From JALEFZ01 sp039817415 (GTDB lineage: Bacteria; Bacteroidota; Bacteroidia; J057), in contig JBCBVV010000009.1 in the NCBI GenBank assembly GCA_039817415.1, positions 111,430-175,429 on the forward strand: a DNA stretch of 64,000 nucleotides. The letters run 5' to 3'. Under the pieces are notes generated by a model. The model was not told the origin of the DNA. It worked only from the letters and a program-made list of their open reading frames with translations, and searched no databases. The position numbers and the translations under genes were made by a program. Positions 42,023 to 50,438 of the stretch are shown here, one piece after another (position 1 is the first letter of the stretch; every line of letters starts with the position of its first letter).

Positions 42023-42904
42023 ATGAAAAAAGTATTATTTCTTTTACCCTTAATGTTTATTGTCCTCTCTTGTGAGGTCATCGAGGCACCTTATTTTGAG
42101 CCAGAATACTTGAGCAGTCTCCCTGCTGACGAAAAGTGTCTGCTTGCAGCAAGCGAGGACGAGCCTTTCCCAGACGGCTATGTGTACAAGAAGAAAGTCT
42201 TGCTCGAAGAAATGACAGGACATCAGTGCGGAAATTGCCCGAATGCTACCAAAGAAGCCGTTAAACTCAAAGAAGAACATGGAGATGACCTCGTTTTCAT
42301 TTCCATCCATGCTGGACCGCTCGCCAACGTAAAAACTACTGGCACAAAATATACGTCTGACTACAACACGGAGGAAGGAACCGAATGGTATACTACTTTG
42401 AATGATAGAAATGCTGTTCCATTTGGGATGGTAGATAGATCATCATCTGGAACCAACGCCAAAGAATGGACAAACTTTGTTACAAGTAGCTTAGCTGAAC
42501 CCGCCATTGCAGGAATAAGAATTACTATCTGTTATGAGCCTGACAGTACGGAGCTAGGTGTGGTGATTGATGTAAAGTTTGCTGAAGGGGCAAGTAGTTC
42601 GGAGAGACTGTCTGTGGTGATGGTAGAGGATCAGATCGTAGATTGGCAAAAGGACTATAGCTCTACTACAGGATCACCTGACATTCCAGACTATACTCAT
42701 CATGATATCCTTAGAGCTACCCTAAACGGAACCTGGGGCGAGCCCTTGAGCGCTTCAGACATTCAGCCTAATGCTACTTTTACCAAGAGTTATGGCTTTG
42801 AATTGAATCCTGAGTGGGATCCTGCCAATTGTAAGATCATTGCCTTCCTACACGACTTTGATTCTAAAACAGTACACCAAGTAGCAGTAGCTAGCTTGCA
42901 GTAA
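42023..42904 (+). CDS. Omp28-like lipoprotein with thioredoxin-type CxxC
   Basis: A 293-residue lipoprotein (lipobox FIVLSC, Cys17 from the start at 42023, which is preferred over an upstream in-frame codon because it opens the signal peptide). Residues about 55-190 match the thioredoxin-like domain of Omp28-related proteins: LLEEMTGHQCGNCPNATKEAV, with a CGNC redox motif near 69-72, and NAVPFGMVDR as the cis-Pro region. The rest is a beta-rich C-terminal domain. Omp28 was named in Porphyromonas gingivalis as an outer-membrane protein. A thiol-redox or surface adhesion role is possible. A terminator follows. Confidence 0.85.
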   Translation: MKKVLFLLPLMFIVLSCEVIEAPYFEPEYLSSLPADEKCLLAASEDEPFPDGYVYKKKVLLEEMTGHQCGNCPNATKEAVKLKEEHGDDLVFISIHAGPLANVKTTGTKYTSDYNTEEGTEWYTTLNDRNAVPFGMVDRSSSGTNAKEWTNFVTSSLAEPAIAGIRITICYEPDSTELGVVIDVKFAEGASSSERLSVVMVEDQIVDWQKDYSSTTGSPDIPDYTHHDILRATLNGTWGEPLSASDIQPNATFTKSYGFELNPEWDPANCKIIAFLHDFDSKTVHQVAVASLQ

Positions 42905-42946
42905 GAGAAATGGTCTAGCTTGCTTAGAAATACTGATCATATAAAA

Positions 42947-42979
42947 GAAAAACGCTATGCCAGTCAGCATAGCGTTTTT
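42947..42979. terminator. Bidirectional terminator between convergent genes
   Basis: AACGCTATGC (42951-42960) and GCATAGCGTT (42967-42976) form a perfect 10-bp stem with A and T runs on the two sides. It separates the Omp28-like gene from the convergent ligase gene. Confidence 0.85.
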
Positions 42980-43018
42980 CTATGTAGTACTGGATAAATC
43001 ATCCAGTAGGTATTTTCA

Positions 43019-44701
43019 TTAGCCTTGGTAGATGACACCTTTTCCGCCTTCATACCAATTTTCATAATTAGCTTCGAATACGCGGTCGATTTCTCCTCTC
43101 TTGATTTTAAGCGTAGGAGTTAGGATACCGTTTTCTACTGTCCATTCCTCCTTCACAACTACCATTTTCTGAAGGATTTCATGGTGCTCAAGGGTAGCAT
43201 TTACTTCTTTAAGCGTTTCCTCGAGGCTTGATTTGATTTCTGCCTGATCAGCTGCACGTGCAGTTTCAGATAGGACAACGAGTGCGAGAGGCTGTGGGAT
43301 TCCACTACCTACCACACAAACCTGCTCGATATTAGGATTGCCAATGATTTTTTGCTCAATAGGGTTAGGGGCCACATACTTGGCTTTAGAGGTTTTGAAG
43401 AGGTCTTTGACACGACCTGTAATCTTCAAATATCCGTCAGCGTCGACTCTACCCTTATCTCCCGTATGTAACCAGCCGTCCTTCAAGGTCTCAGCGGTTT
43501 TTTCGGGCATTTTGTAGTACTCACGCATATTAGCTCTTGACTTGACACAAATCTCGCTTTGCTCAGTCAACTTCATTTCTACACCTGTCATCACTTTCCC
43601 TACTGTACCAAATTTATACTGGTTAGGCATATTGGCGTGAGAAAGGGCAGAGTTTTCGGTCATTCCATAAACGTCGTAAATGTTCATGCCAAGCTTTTCA
43701 TACCACTCAAGCATAGAAACAGACATAGGCGCTGCACCTGTAAGAAGAACCCTGGCATCAACTAGGCCTAGCGCTTCTTTGATTTTCTTTTTGATGACAC
43801 CCCCTAGAATAGGAAGAGAAGTTAATAGCTTCAATCGCTGTGGTGGGAACTTAGCCAATACACCCATCTGGAACTTAGTCCAGATTCTAGGTACGGCCAA
43901 AAAGATTGTTGGCTGAGCGTATTTCAGGTTGTCGGCAAAGGTATCTAATGACTCAGCAAAGTGAATAGATGAACCACCTACCAGAGCCCCCTGGCTAATT
44001 AACATTCTCTCAGCAATGTGAGAAAGAGGCAGATAAGAGAAGAATCTATCTTTGTCAGTCAGGTTGAATACCTTGTCAAATTGGGCGATACCAAATGCCA
44101 ACGAATCCGCACCTAAAACCACACCTTTTGGTCTACCTGTAGTACCAGAAGTGTAGATAATGGTCTGAATATCGTTTATGTCTCTGGTTGGGCTTTCTGA
44201 CATGGGCGCCTGAGAGTCACAAATTTCTTCCCACGATTTGTAATCGCAGTCCAAGGAATAGTTCCCCATTTTGATACAAGTGAATCCATCAGGAATACCC
44301 TGACGCATTTCCTGCCAGTCAGCATCTATTAACTTCCCTACCAACAGCGCCTCAGAGTCGGAGTGCTCGAGTACGTAGGATACCGTTTCTCTTTTGATAT
44401 TTGGGTATAAAGGTACGGAGGTACAACCCGCCATATTAATGGCCAGTTCAGCCATGATCCAGTGTGCACAGTTTCTGGACAGCAAGGCGATTTTGGCTCC
44501 TTCGCTGAAGTTCTCCTTGATATAGGCGGCCATCTTACGGATTTCCTGTCCGGCTTGACCGTAGGTCCATGTATACCATTGTCCTTCAATCGGCTGGTGA
44601 AGAAATACCTTATCAGCCAATTTGGACTCGTGTGGGTAGAATTTTTCTAGTGAAGTAGTCAGGTTACCGAGATCTTCTCGGACATTGGTCAGCGTAGCCA
44701 T
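43019..44701 (-). CDS. Long-chain fatty acid-CoA ligase (AMP-forming)
   Basis: A 560-residue acyl-adenylate enzyme that makes acyl-CoA from fatty acid, ATP and CoA. The phosphate loop is IIYTSGTTGRPKG near 186-198, YGMTENSAL is present near 340, and the hinge is GRVKDLFKTSKAKYVAP near 429. The sequence is full length for the bacterial FadD-type family. It lacks membrane segments and is probably peripheral. The gene is monocistronic; a candidate promoter lies at 44884-44914, about 180 bp upstream. Confidence 0.88.
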   Translation of the reverse strand: MATLTNVREDLGNLTTSLEKFYPHESKLADKVFLHQPIEGQWYTWTYGQAGQEIRKMAAYIKENFSEGAKIALLSRNCAHWIMAELAINMAGCTSVPLYPNIKRETVSYVLEHSDSEALLVGKLIDADWQEMRQGIPDGFTCIKMGNYSLDCDYKSWEEICDSQAPMSESPTRDINDIQTIIYTSGTTGRPKGVVLGADSLAFGIAQFDKVFNLTDKDRFFSYLPLSHIAERMLISQGALVGGSSIHFAESLDTFADNLKYAQPTIFLAVPRIWTKFQMGVLAKFPPQRLKLLTSLPILGGVIKKKIKEALGLVDARVLLTGAAPMSVSMLEWYEKLGMNIYDVYGMTENSALSHANMPNQYKFGTVGKVMTGVEMKLTEQSEICVKSRANMREYYKMPEKTAETLKDGWLHTGDKGRVDADGYLKITGRVKDLFKTSKAKYVAPNPIEQKIIGNPNIEQVCVVGSGIPQPLALVVLSETARAADQAEIKSSLEETLKEVNATLEHHEILQKMVVVKEEWTVENGILTPTLKIKRGEIDRVFEANYENWYEGGKGVIYQG

Positions 44702-45086
44702 AGTGTTATTATTTCCTTTTAATTACAGCAATGTGAAAGAGAGATGCCCAATGAAACTCACTCATCAAGAGATGGGGAGAGCTTTCCTGGTCAAATTAGT
44801 ATGCTTACCTAATAAATTAAAACTAGTGAATATTCGGCTGATCAGCAACGGAGAAAGGAGTAAATTTTCAGTTTTGGAAGCATCAAACTTAATTTTAGCG
44901 CTTGTTTAAAGCAACTCATGGAATCCATTAAACACACAACTTTCTTTTGGGGATTCCGTTCGATTAACCCAGCGCCTCTTATTAAAGGAAAAGTTGACTC
45001 TACGAAACACTTCTGTGGAGGCATCTTTTCCTTTCGTCATTTAATCAATTATCTTGGCGCAAATTAATCAGAAAGCCGTTACATCT
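44702..45086. other. Divergent promoter region
   Basis: A 385-bp gap between the minus-strand ligase and plus-strand glnS. It contains the minus-strand promoter at 44884-44914. A 74-codon plus-strand frame at 44685-44909 overlaps the ligase start and has no protein-like features. Confidence 0.45.
44884..44914 (-). promoter_or_regulatory. Candidate promoter of the fatty acid-CoA ligase gene
   Basis: On the minus strand TTG (44914-44912) and TAAGTTTG (44891-44884) are 20 nt apart, matching the Bacteroidota consensus. It implies a leader of about 175 nt. Confidence 0.45.
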
Positions 45087-46781
45087 ATGAGTAACACTGA
45101 ATCAACACCTTCTAAAAATTTTATTGAAGTAAGGGTTGAAGAAGACCTTGCCAAAGCAGGAAATGGGTATGAGGTTATGACTCGTTTCCCGCCGGAGCCA
45201 AATGGGTACCTACATATTGGACATGCCAAGTCCATTGTGCTCAACTTTACCCTGGCACAAAAATACGGCGGCAAGACCAACCTAAGATTTGATGACACCA
45301 ATCCGGCCAAAGAAAGCACGGAGTTTGTCAATGCCATCCAACGCGATGTGCAATGGCTTGGCTTCGACTGGAACGGAGAGGTGAAATATGCTTCTGATTA
45401 TTTCCAGCAACTCTACGATTGGGCTGTAGAATTGATCAAAAAAGGCAAAGCCTACGTGGATGACTCCTCTGTAGAGGAAATGCGCGAAATGCGTGGGGTT
45501 CCCAATACTCCAGGTGCAGAAAGCCCTTATAGAGACCGTTCTGTAGAGGAAAACCTGAAGTTGCTGAAGGAAATGAAAGAAGGTAAGCACGAGGAAGGTT
45601 CCCGTGTCCTTCGTGCCAAGATCGATATGGCTTCTCCCAATATGCAGTTGAGAGATCCAATTATGTATCGTATCCTTAAGACTCCTCATCATCGTACGGG
45701 AGATGAGTGGAGCATTTATCCCATGTATGACTGGGCGCATGGCCAGTCCGATGCGTTGGAAGGCATTACCCATTCTATATGTACCCTCGAATTTGAAGTG
45801 CATAGGCCTCTCTACGAGTGGTTTTTAGAACAACTTGGAGAAGCGTTCAACCCAACTCCTCAGCAAATTGAGTTTGCCCGATTGAACGTAAGTTATACCA
45901 TTACCTCCAAGAGCAAACTAAGCAAGCTGGTTACCGAAGGTCATGTTACAGGATGGGATGATCCCCGTATGCCTACCATTTCAGGTATGAGAAGAAGAGG
46001 GTATACTCCCTTAGCCCTAAGAAACTTTGCAGAAGGGGTTGGAATTGCCAGACGGGAAAACGTACAGGATCTGAGTCTGCTGGAGTTTTATGTTCGGGAG
46101 GACTTGAACAAAAAGGCTCATCGTGTGATGGGTGTCCTAAATCCCGTGAAGTTGGTGATCACCAATTATCCAGAAGATCAGGTGGAGTGGATGGAGATTG
46201 GAAACAATCCTGAAGATCCAGAAGCAGGAAGCCGAAAGGTACCCTTCTCCAGAGAATTGTGGATAGAAAGGGATGACTTCAAAGAAAATCCCCCTTCACC
46301 CAAAAAATGGTATCGCTTGGGACCAGAGCGTAAAACTCGTCTCAAAGGTGCTTACATCATTGAGGGTACTGACTTCATCAAAGATGAAAAGACAGGAGAA
46401 GTTACCGAAATTCATGCTGTGTATTTTCCTGAATCAAAATCTGGAAGTGATACATCTGGTATTAAGGTGAAAGGAACTATGCATTGGGTATCGGCTCCTC
46501 ATGCCGAAGAAGTGGAGGTTCGTCAGTATGATAGGCTATTCCTTGATCCCGATCCAGCTGGCCACAAAGACAAGGATTACCTGGAGTTCCTGAACCCTGA
46601 TTCAATCAATATCATTAAGAAGGCCTATGTTGAGCCAAGTTTGAAGGAAGCCGGTCAGGATGATTATTTCCAGTTTATCAGAAAGGGATATTACAAACTG
46701 GATGATGACAGTAGCTCAGATAAGTTGGTCTTTAACCAGACTGTGACCTTAAGAGACAATTGGGCAAAGAAGAACAAGTAG
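45087..46781 (+). CDS. glnS: Glutaminyl-tRNA synthetase
   Basis: A 564-residue class I synthetase. The start at 45087 is ATG; a longer in-frame TTG at 45054 adds only 11 unlikely residues. The HIGH motif is PPEPNGYLHIGHAKS near 36-46, and VSYTITSKSKLSKLV near 270-280 corresponds to the KMSKS loop. The downstream anticodon-binding beta-barrels are complete. The GlnS signature EPNGYLHIGHA separates it from GltX, so this organism charges Gln-tRNA directly. A terminator follows the gene. Confidence 0.95.
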   Translation: MSNTESTPSKNFIEVRVEEDLAKAGNGYEVMTRFPPEPNGYLHIGHAKSIVLNFTLAQKYGGKTNLRFDDTNPAKESTEFVNAIQRDVQWLGFDWNGEVKYASDYFQQLYDWAVELIKKGKAYVDDSSVEEMREMRGVPNTPGAESPYRDRSVEENLKLLKEMKEGKHEEGSRVLRAKIDMASPNMQLRDPIMYRILKTPHHRTGDEWSIYPMYDWAHGQSDALEGITHSICTLEFEVHRPLYEWFLEQLGEAFNPTPQQIEFARLNVSYTITSKSKLSKLVTEGHVTGWDDPRMPTISGMRRRGYTPLALRNFAEGVGIARRENVQDLSLLEFYVREDLNKKAHRVMGVLNPVKLVITNYPEDQVEWMEIGNNPEDPEAGSRKVPFSRELWIERDDFKENPPSPKKWYRLGPERKTRLKGAYIIEGTDFIKDEKTGEVTEIHAVYFPESKSGSDTSGIKVKGTMHWVSAPHAEEVEVRQYDRLFLDPDPAGHKDKDYLEFLNPDSINIIKKAYVEPSLKEAGQDDYFQFIRKGYYKLDDDSSSDKLVFNQTVTLRDNWAKKNK

Positions 46782-46808
46782 TTTGCCCATTAGCATACAA
46801 CTAAAATG

Positions 46809-46845
46809 AAAGATGGTTTTCAGATAAGAGAGCCATCTTTTTTTA
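46809..46845 (+). terminator. Terminator of glnS
   Basis: AAAGATGG (46809-46816) and CCATCTTT (46833-46840) form an 8-bp stem followed by four T and an A. It may also serve the convergent gene that ends at 46850. Confidence 0.7.
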
Positions 46846-46849
46846 TGGG

Positions 46850-47533
46850 CTAAAAGGAAATGACAATTCCCAAGGCCTGAGGGCTCAACTGTAGGTGAAG
46901 CTCGATGTAACCGTATCTGTTGCTGCGTACTTCTGCATTGTGAAAGTCTATGGCTTCTTCCATCTTCTTCTTGTATCGATGCTCGGCAAATCCGGACGCA
47001 ATGGTAATACCTCCAGCCAGAACGAATCCCGGTCCTAGATTCAAGCTGCTGAAATTGTTGGTATCAAAAGTGGATAATTCGTCTATCATAATTCCAAGCG
47101 TCGCAGCAGAGGCAATGATACCCGCAACATTGAGAATGTTTTTTCCACGCCTAGCCTGAAGATAGTCCCGATATATTCGGGGGTTATTTTTTTGCATGTT
47201 CTCCAAATCGCGAGGACCTAATTTATGTGTAAGGGCTTTGATCTCTAAGTCATCAAAATAATCGCCTTCTTTACCCTTGCTAGAAGAAGAATAATTTTCA
47301 AATGATTTCTTGCTTCCATCTTCGTACATCACCATCAACACTTCTTCTTTGGGTACCTTGAGTATAGGTCCCTCCAACTCATCCAGCAGCTTATAACGGA
47401 TGTCAGTACTTCCTATTTCTAGTATCTTCACATCCAATTTTTCCTTGTTTTGGAGAATGAGGATATCCTGAGCTGAAAGGAGTGTAGTGGATAGAACGAG
47501 GCAACAAAAGAGCCAAAGGGTGGATGTATTCAT
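46850..47533 (-). CDS. Membrane protein of unknown function
   Basis: A 227-residue protein. The start at 47533 opens a signal peptide (MNTSTLWLFCCLVLSTTLLSAQ); a frame to 47617 would add a leader outside it. The first 70 mature residues form the beta-rich module common to Bacteroidota proteins that open with DILILQNKEKLDVKILEIG and continue GPILKVPKEEVLMVMYEDG. Two hydrophobic stretches (about residues 135-155 and 170-190) follow, then a charged tail. No family function is known to me. It is convergent with glnS and lies 290 bp before the alkaline phosphatase gene. Confidence 0.65.
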   Translation of the reverse strand: MNTSTLWLFCCLVLSTTLLSAQDILILQNKEKLDVKILEIGSTDIRYKLLDELEGPILKVPKEEVLMVMYEDGSKKSFENYSSSSKGKEGDYFDDLEIKALTHKLGPRDLENMQKNNPRIYRDYLQARRGKNILNVAGIIASAATLGIMIDELSTFDTNNFSSLNLGPGFVLAGGITIASGFAEHRYKKKMEEAIDFHNAEVRSNRYGYIELHLQLSPQALGIVISF

Positions 47534-47822
47534 AAACAAATTTGTAGGGTTTAGGGAAGCCAAGGCGTATCCCGTGTAGCATAAGCTAATAAATAAATGA
47601 TAGACTAATAGGGCCAATCATGGAGACCTTCCATCCATTATAAGGTCAAAAGCAGAGAAAATTGCTTGTTTCCGAACCATTAATGGTTGATTTGCCATCT
47701 CATCCATGATGAAAGCCTATCTTTGTAAATTAGAAGAAAGAAAAATGGCATAAAGGCTAGCTCCTTCCATAAACACAATTTCCTTTGTACTTTTGTAGTC
47801 TTACATCGGCTAATTCGCCCAT

Positions 47823-48917
47823 ATGAACAAACACGTCCTAATAGCTTTTGTCATCCTGATGTTTGCGGGATGCAGATCCTCCAAAGTGGAATTGCCAATG
47901 GCCAAGAGGCCTCTCAATGTAATCTTTGTCGTGGGTGATGGTATGGGACTAAGCCAGGTAACAGCAGGGATGTATGCCAATGACAACGAAATTGAACTAG
48001 AGAGATGTCCTGTCATAGGGCTGATAAAAACGCACGCTTCTGATGACCTGATTACTGATTCCGCTGCTGGCGCTACGGCCTTCGCCTGTGGAAAGAAAAC
48101 CTATTTGGGAGCAATTGGCGTTACAAAGGATACCCTAGCCTGTAGGAATATCTTCGAAATGGCCAAAAACCGAAAAATGAATACTGGCCTGGTCGTAACT
48201 TCGGAGATTGTACATGCTACACCTGCGGCTTTCTTCGCCCATGAGCCTTTCCGCCTATCTTATGAAAACATTGCCAAGGACTTCATGAAGTCAGATATGG
48301 ACCTTGCCGTTGGGGGAGGACTGAGATATTTTCGCGACAGAAGGGACAAAAAGAACTTGTTGCCAAAGCTTCAGGATAAGGGCTATTATGTAAGGAACTG
48401 GCAAACTGAATTCAGAAAATTGAATGTCCCTGCTGAACAGAAGCTGTTGTACTTCACTGATATAGATAAGCCGGCTCGAAAAGAAAAGGGTAGAGATTAT
48501 CTGCCAGCTGCGACTGAGTTTAGCATGAATTTCCTGAATGAACGAAGCAAAGCAGGCTTTATGTTATTGGTGGAAGGTTCGCAGATTGATTGGGGAGGAC
48601 ATGCCAATGACAAGGACTATGTCCTGACTGAAATGCTGGACTTTAATGCCACCCTAAAGAAAATTCTCGACTTCGCAGAAGAGGATGGCCATACCTTGGT
48701 TGTTATTACAGCCGACCATGAGACAGGAGGCCTCGCCATTAAAAGAGGTTCCACCACAGAAGACCTCAATATCAAATTCAGCTCAGGTGGCCATACAGGT
48801 ACAATGGTTCCTGTTTTTGCCTATGGTCCTGGTAGTGAACGGTTTGCGGGTATTTATGACAATACTGAGATATTCCAAAAACTAAGAGAAGCATTAGGCT
48901 GGAAAAAAGGCTCTTAA
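47823..48917 (+). CDS. Alkaline phosphatase, lipoprotein form
   Basis: A 364-residue phosphomonoesterase of the alkaline phosphatase superfamily. The leader MNKHVLIAFVILMFAGC is a lipobox. The first metal-site motif is VVGDGMGLSQ near 40, and DSAAGATAFACGKKT near 78-92 carries the nucleophile Ser79. TADHETGG near 300 and SSGGHTG near 320 supply the remaining zinc ligands. It probably releases phosphate from organic esters in the periplasm or at the surface. A TACTTTTG box at 47788-47795 fits the -7 element. No PHO-box-like repeats were recognised. Confidence 0.92.
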   Translation: MNKHVLIAFVILMFAGCRSSKVELPMAKRPLNVIFVVGDGMGLSQVTAGMYANDNEIELERCPVIGLIKTHASDDLITDSAAGATAFACGKKTYLGAIGVTKDTLACRNIFEMAKNRKMNTGLVVTSEIVHATPAAFFAHEPFRLSYENIAKDFMKSDMDLAVGGGLRYFRDRRDKKNLLPKLQDKGYYVRNWQTEFRKLNVPAEQKLLYFTDIDKPARKEKGRDYLPAATEFSMNFLNERSKAGFMLLVEGSQIDWGGHANDKDYVLTEMLDFNATLKKILDFAEEDGHTLVVITADHETGGLAIKRGSTTEDLNIKFSSGGHTGTMVPVFAYGPGSERFAGIYDNTEIFQKLREALGWKKGS

Positions 48918-49034
48918 TCCCTTCCTTGAGGGAAAATTCTTCATTTGTAGGCTTAGGGTACCCTTTTCTAACATCCCTTTTACTAGAAATTCCGTATCTT
49001 ATTCCAACCCCTCCTGTAAGAGGGCGTCTTTCAA

Positions 49035-49625
49035 TTGGAAACAAACAATAAATACCGGATTAAGGCATTGGGCACCACACAATACAATATCCATTCTGAC
49101 CTGATCGAGGCTTGTAAGAGAGGCGATAGGACAGCTCAGTTCCGGTTATACCAGCTGTATAACCGTGCTATGTACAACTTATGCATTCGCATGTTGGGAG
49201 ATCAGGCTGCTGCGGAGGACGCCCTGCAGGAAGCATTTGTAAATGCTTTCTCAAATATCCACCGATTTGAAGGACGCTCTTCAGTTGGCGCATGGATCAA
49301 GCGTATCACCGTCAACAAGTGCCTCAGCATACTCAACAAGCGTAAACTGTTTTTCGAAGCTTTGGACGAACGCGTGATGAATTTGGAGGAGGACAAACAA
49401 GAGGCTTATATCTGGGCCGATATTTCTCCCGCAAGAGTTCATCAGGAGATCAAGAAATTACCTGAAGGTTGTAGAGTGATCTTTAACCTCTATCAACTTG
49501 AAGGGTACGATCATCAAGAAATTAGTGAAATTTTAGGTGTCTCAGTATCAACTTCCAAGTCTCAATTTCACAGAGCAAGGAAACTACTTAGAGAGCGCCT
49601 TGCCAAAGAGTTAGAAGCACAGTAA
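49035..49625 (+). CDS. ECF-family RNA polymerase sigma factor
   Basis: A 196-residue sigma factor. Region 2 is at about 30-100 (AQFRLYQLYNRAMYNLCIRMLG, DALQEAFVNAFSNIHRFEGRSSVGAWIKRI) and region 4 at about 138-190 (LPEGCRVIFNLYQLEGYDHQEISEILGVSVSTSKSQFHRARKLL). No ATG precedes region 2: the start is TTG at 49035 or TTG at 49068, and a stop at 49017 blocks further extension. A CCCTC/GAGGG hairpin at 49009-49024 lies just before the first TTG. A membrane protein gene 23 bp downstream is the probable anti-sigma factor. Confidence 0.9.
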   Translation: METNNKYRIKALGTTQYNIHSDLIEACKRGDRTAQFRLYQLYNRAMYNLCIRMLGDQAAAEDALQEAFVNAFSNIHRFEGRSSVGAWIKRITVNKCLSILNKRKLFFEALDERVMNLEEDKQEAYIWADISPARVHQEIKKLPEGCRVIFNLYQLEGYDHQEISEILGVSVSTSKSQFHRARKLLRERLAKELEAQ

Positions 49626-49648
49626 GTCCCAAAAATCGGAAACGATTC

Positions 49649-50188
49649 ATGCAACAGAAACTTGAAGATTATATCAGAGACCATCGAGATCAGCTTGATA
49701 TCGAAACTCCCTCAGAAAAGTTGTGGGATAACATCGATGGTACCCTGAATAGAAAGACCCTTTCCCTCTGGGAACGCTATCCTCTGCTTAAAGTAGCAGC
49801 AGCTATTGTAGTCATTGCTGTTTTAGGTGGAGTATGGTATACTTTCCAAGAGAGAATGCCCAGTACGATAGAAATGACCGCTGACCTTCCACCTGTAGAT
49901 CAACCTGATTCAGAAACAGATTGGAAGAAGGCAGAAGAAAAATATCAGGACAAGATCCTTGTTCTCATGCAGAAAATCCAGCAATATCCCATTGAGGATG
50001 ATGCACAAGCAAAACACATTCTGAGAGAGGTGAGCCAGATCAACGTTCGTATGGATGATTTGAAAGCCAATATGCATCCCACAGAATTCGACCCTGATAT
50101 TGCCCATGAAATGCTTCAGCTGTATCAACAGAAGGTCCACCAATTGGAAATCCTAGTTGATTACCTACAGCATATGAAGGCAGGATAG
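49649..50188 (+). CDS. Probable anti-sigma factor, single-pass membrane protein
   Basis: A 179-residue protein with a cytoplasmic N terminus (MQQKLEDYIRDHRDQLDIETPSEKLWDNI), one membrane segment at about 50-70 (LKVAAAIVVIAVLGGVWYTF) and a helical periplasmic domain of about 105 residues with heptad-like spacing. It lacks the zinc-binding HxxxCxxC of classical ZAS anti-sigma factors, so the call rests on topology and its position 23 bp after the ECF sigma gene. The periplasmic part would sense envelope stress. A terminator follows. Confidence 0.7.
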   Translation: MQQKLEDYIRDHRDQLDIETPSEKLWDNIDGTLNRKTLSLWERYPLLKVAAAIVVIAVLGGVWYTFQERMPSTIEMTADLPPVDQPDSETDWKKAEEKYQDKILVLMQKIQQYPIEDDAQAKHILREVSQINVRMDDLKANMHPTEFDPDIAHEMLQLYQQKVHQLEILVDYLQHMKAG

Positions 50189-50219
50189 ATGGATTAAAAA
50201 CATCAACTGTATACAGAAG

Positions 50220-50259
50220 AAAGTCCCACTGGATTCTCCCAGAGGGACTTTCCCTTTTT
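50220..50259 (+). terminator. Terminator of the sigma/anti-sigma pair
   Basis: AAAGTCCC (50220-50227) pairs with GGGACTTT (50244-50251), with an inner CTGG/CCAG pair, followed by CCCTTTTT. Confidence 0.75.
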
Positions 50260-50438
50260 AGATACCTGATTCAGGTCAATCTTTCTTTCGGCTATAATCC
50301 TTATCTTATAGGTTGAAGGTGTGAAAAACGGTATTTGCGCAGAAGTTTTATGAAACTTGACCTCCCTTTCTCCCTTATATATAAATTGTGAGATCAGGAC
50401 AATTTTAAATCTGGTCCAACTACAAGTGCATTTCCTCT

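Noticed and set aside
44685..44909. 74-codon plus-strand frame before glnS
   Set aside because: It overlaps the start of the ligase gene on the other strand and the promoter at 44884-44914 and has no recognisable domain.
48918..48960. Terminator after the alkaline phosphatase gene
   Set aside because: Only a 4-bp CCCT/AGGG stem with a weak T tract is present, too little to call.
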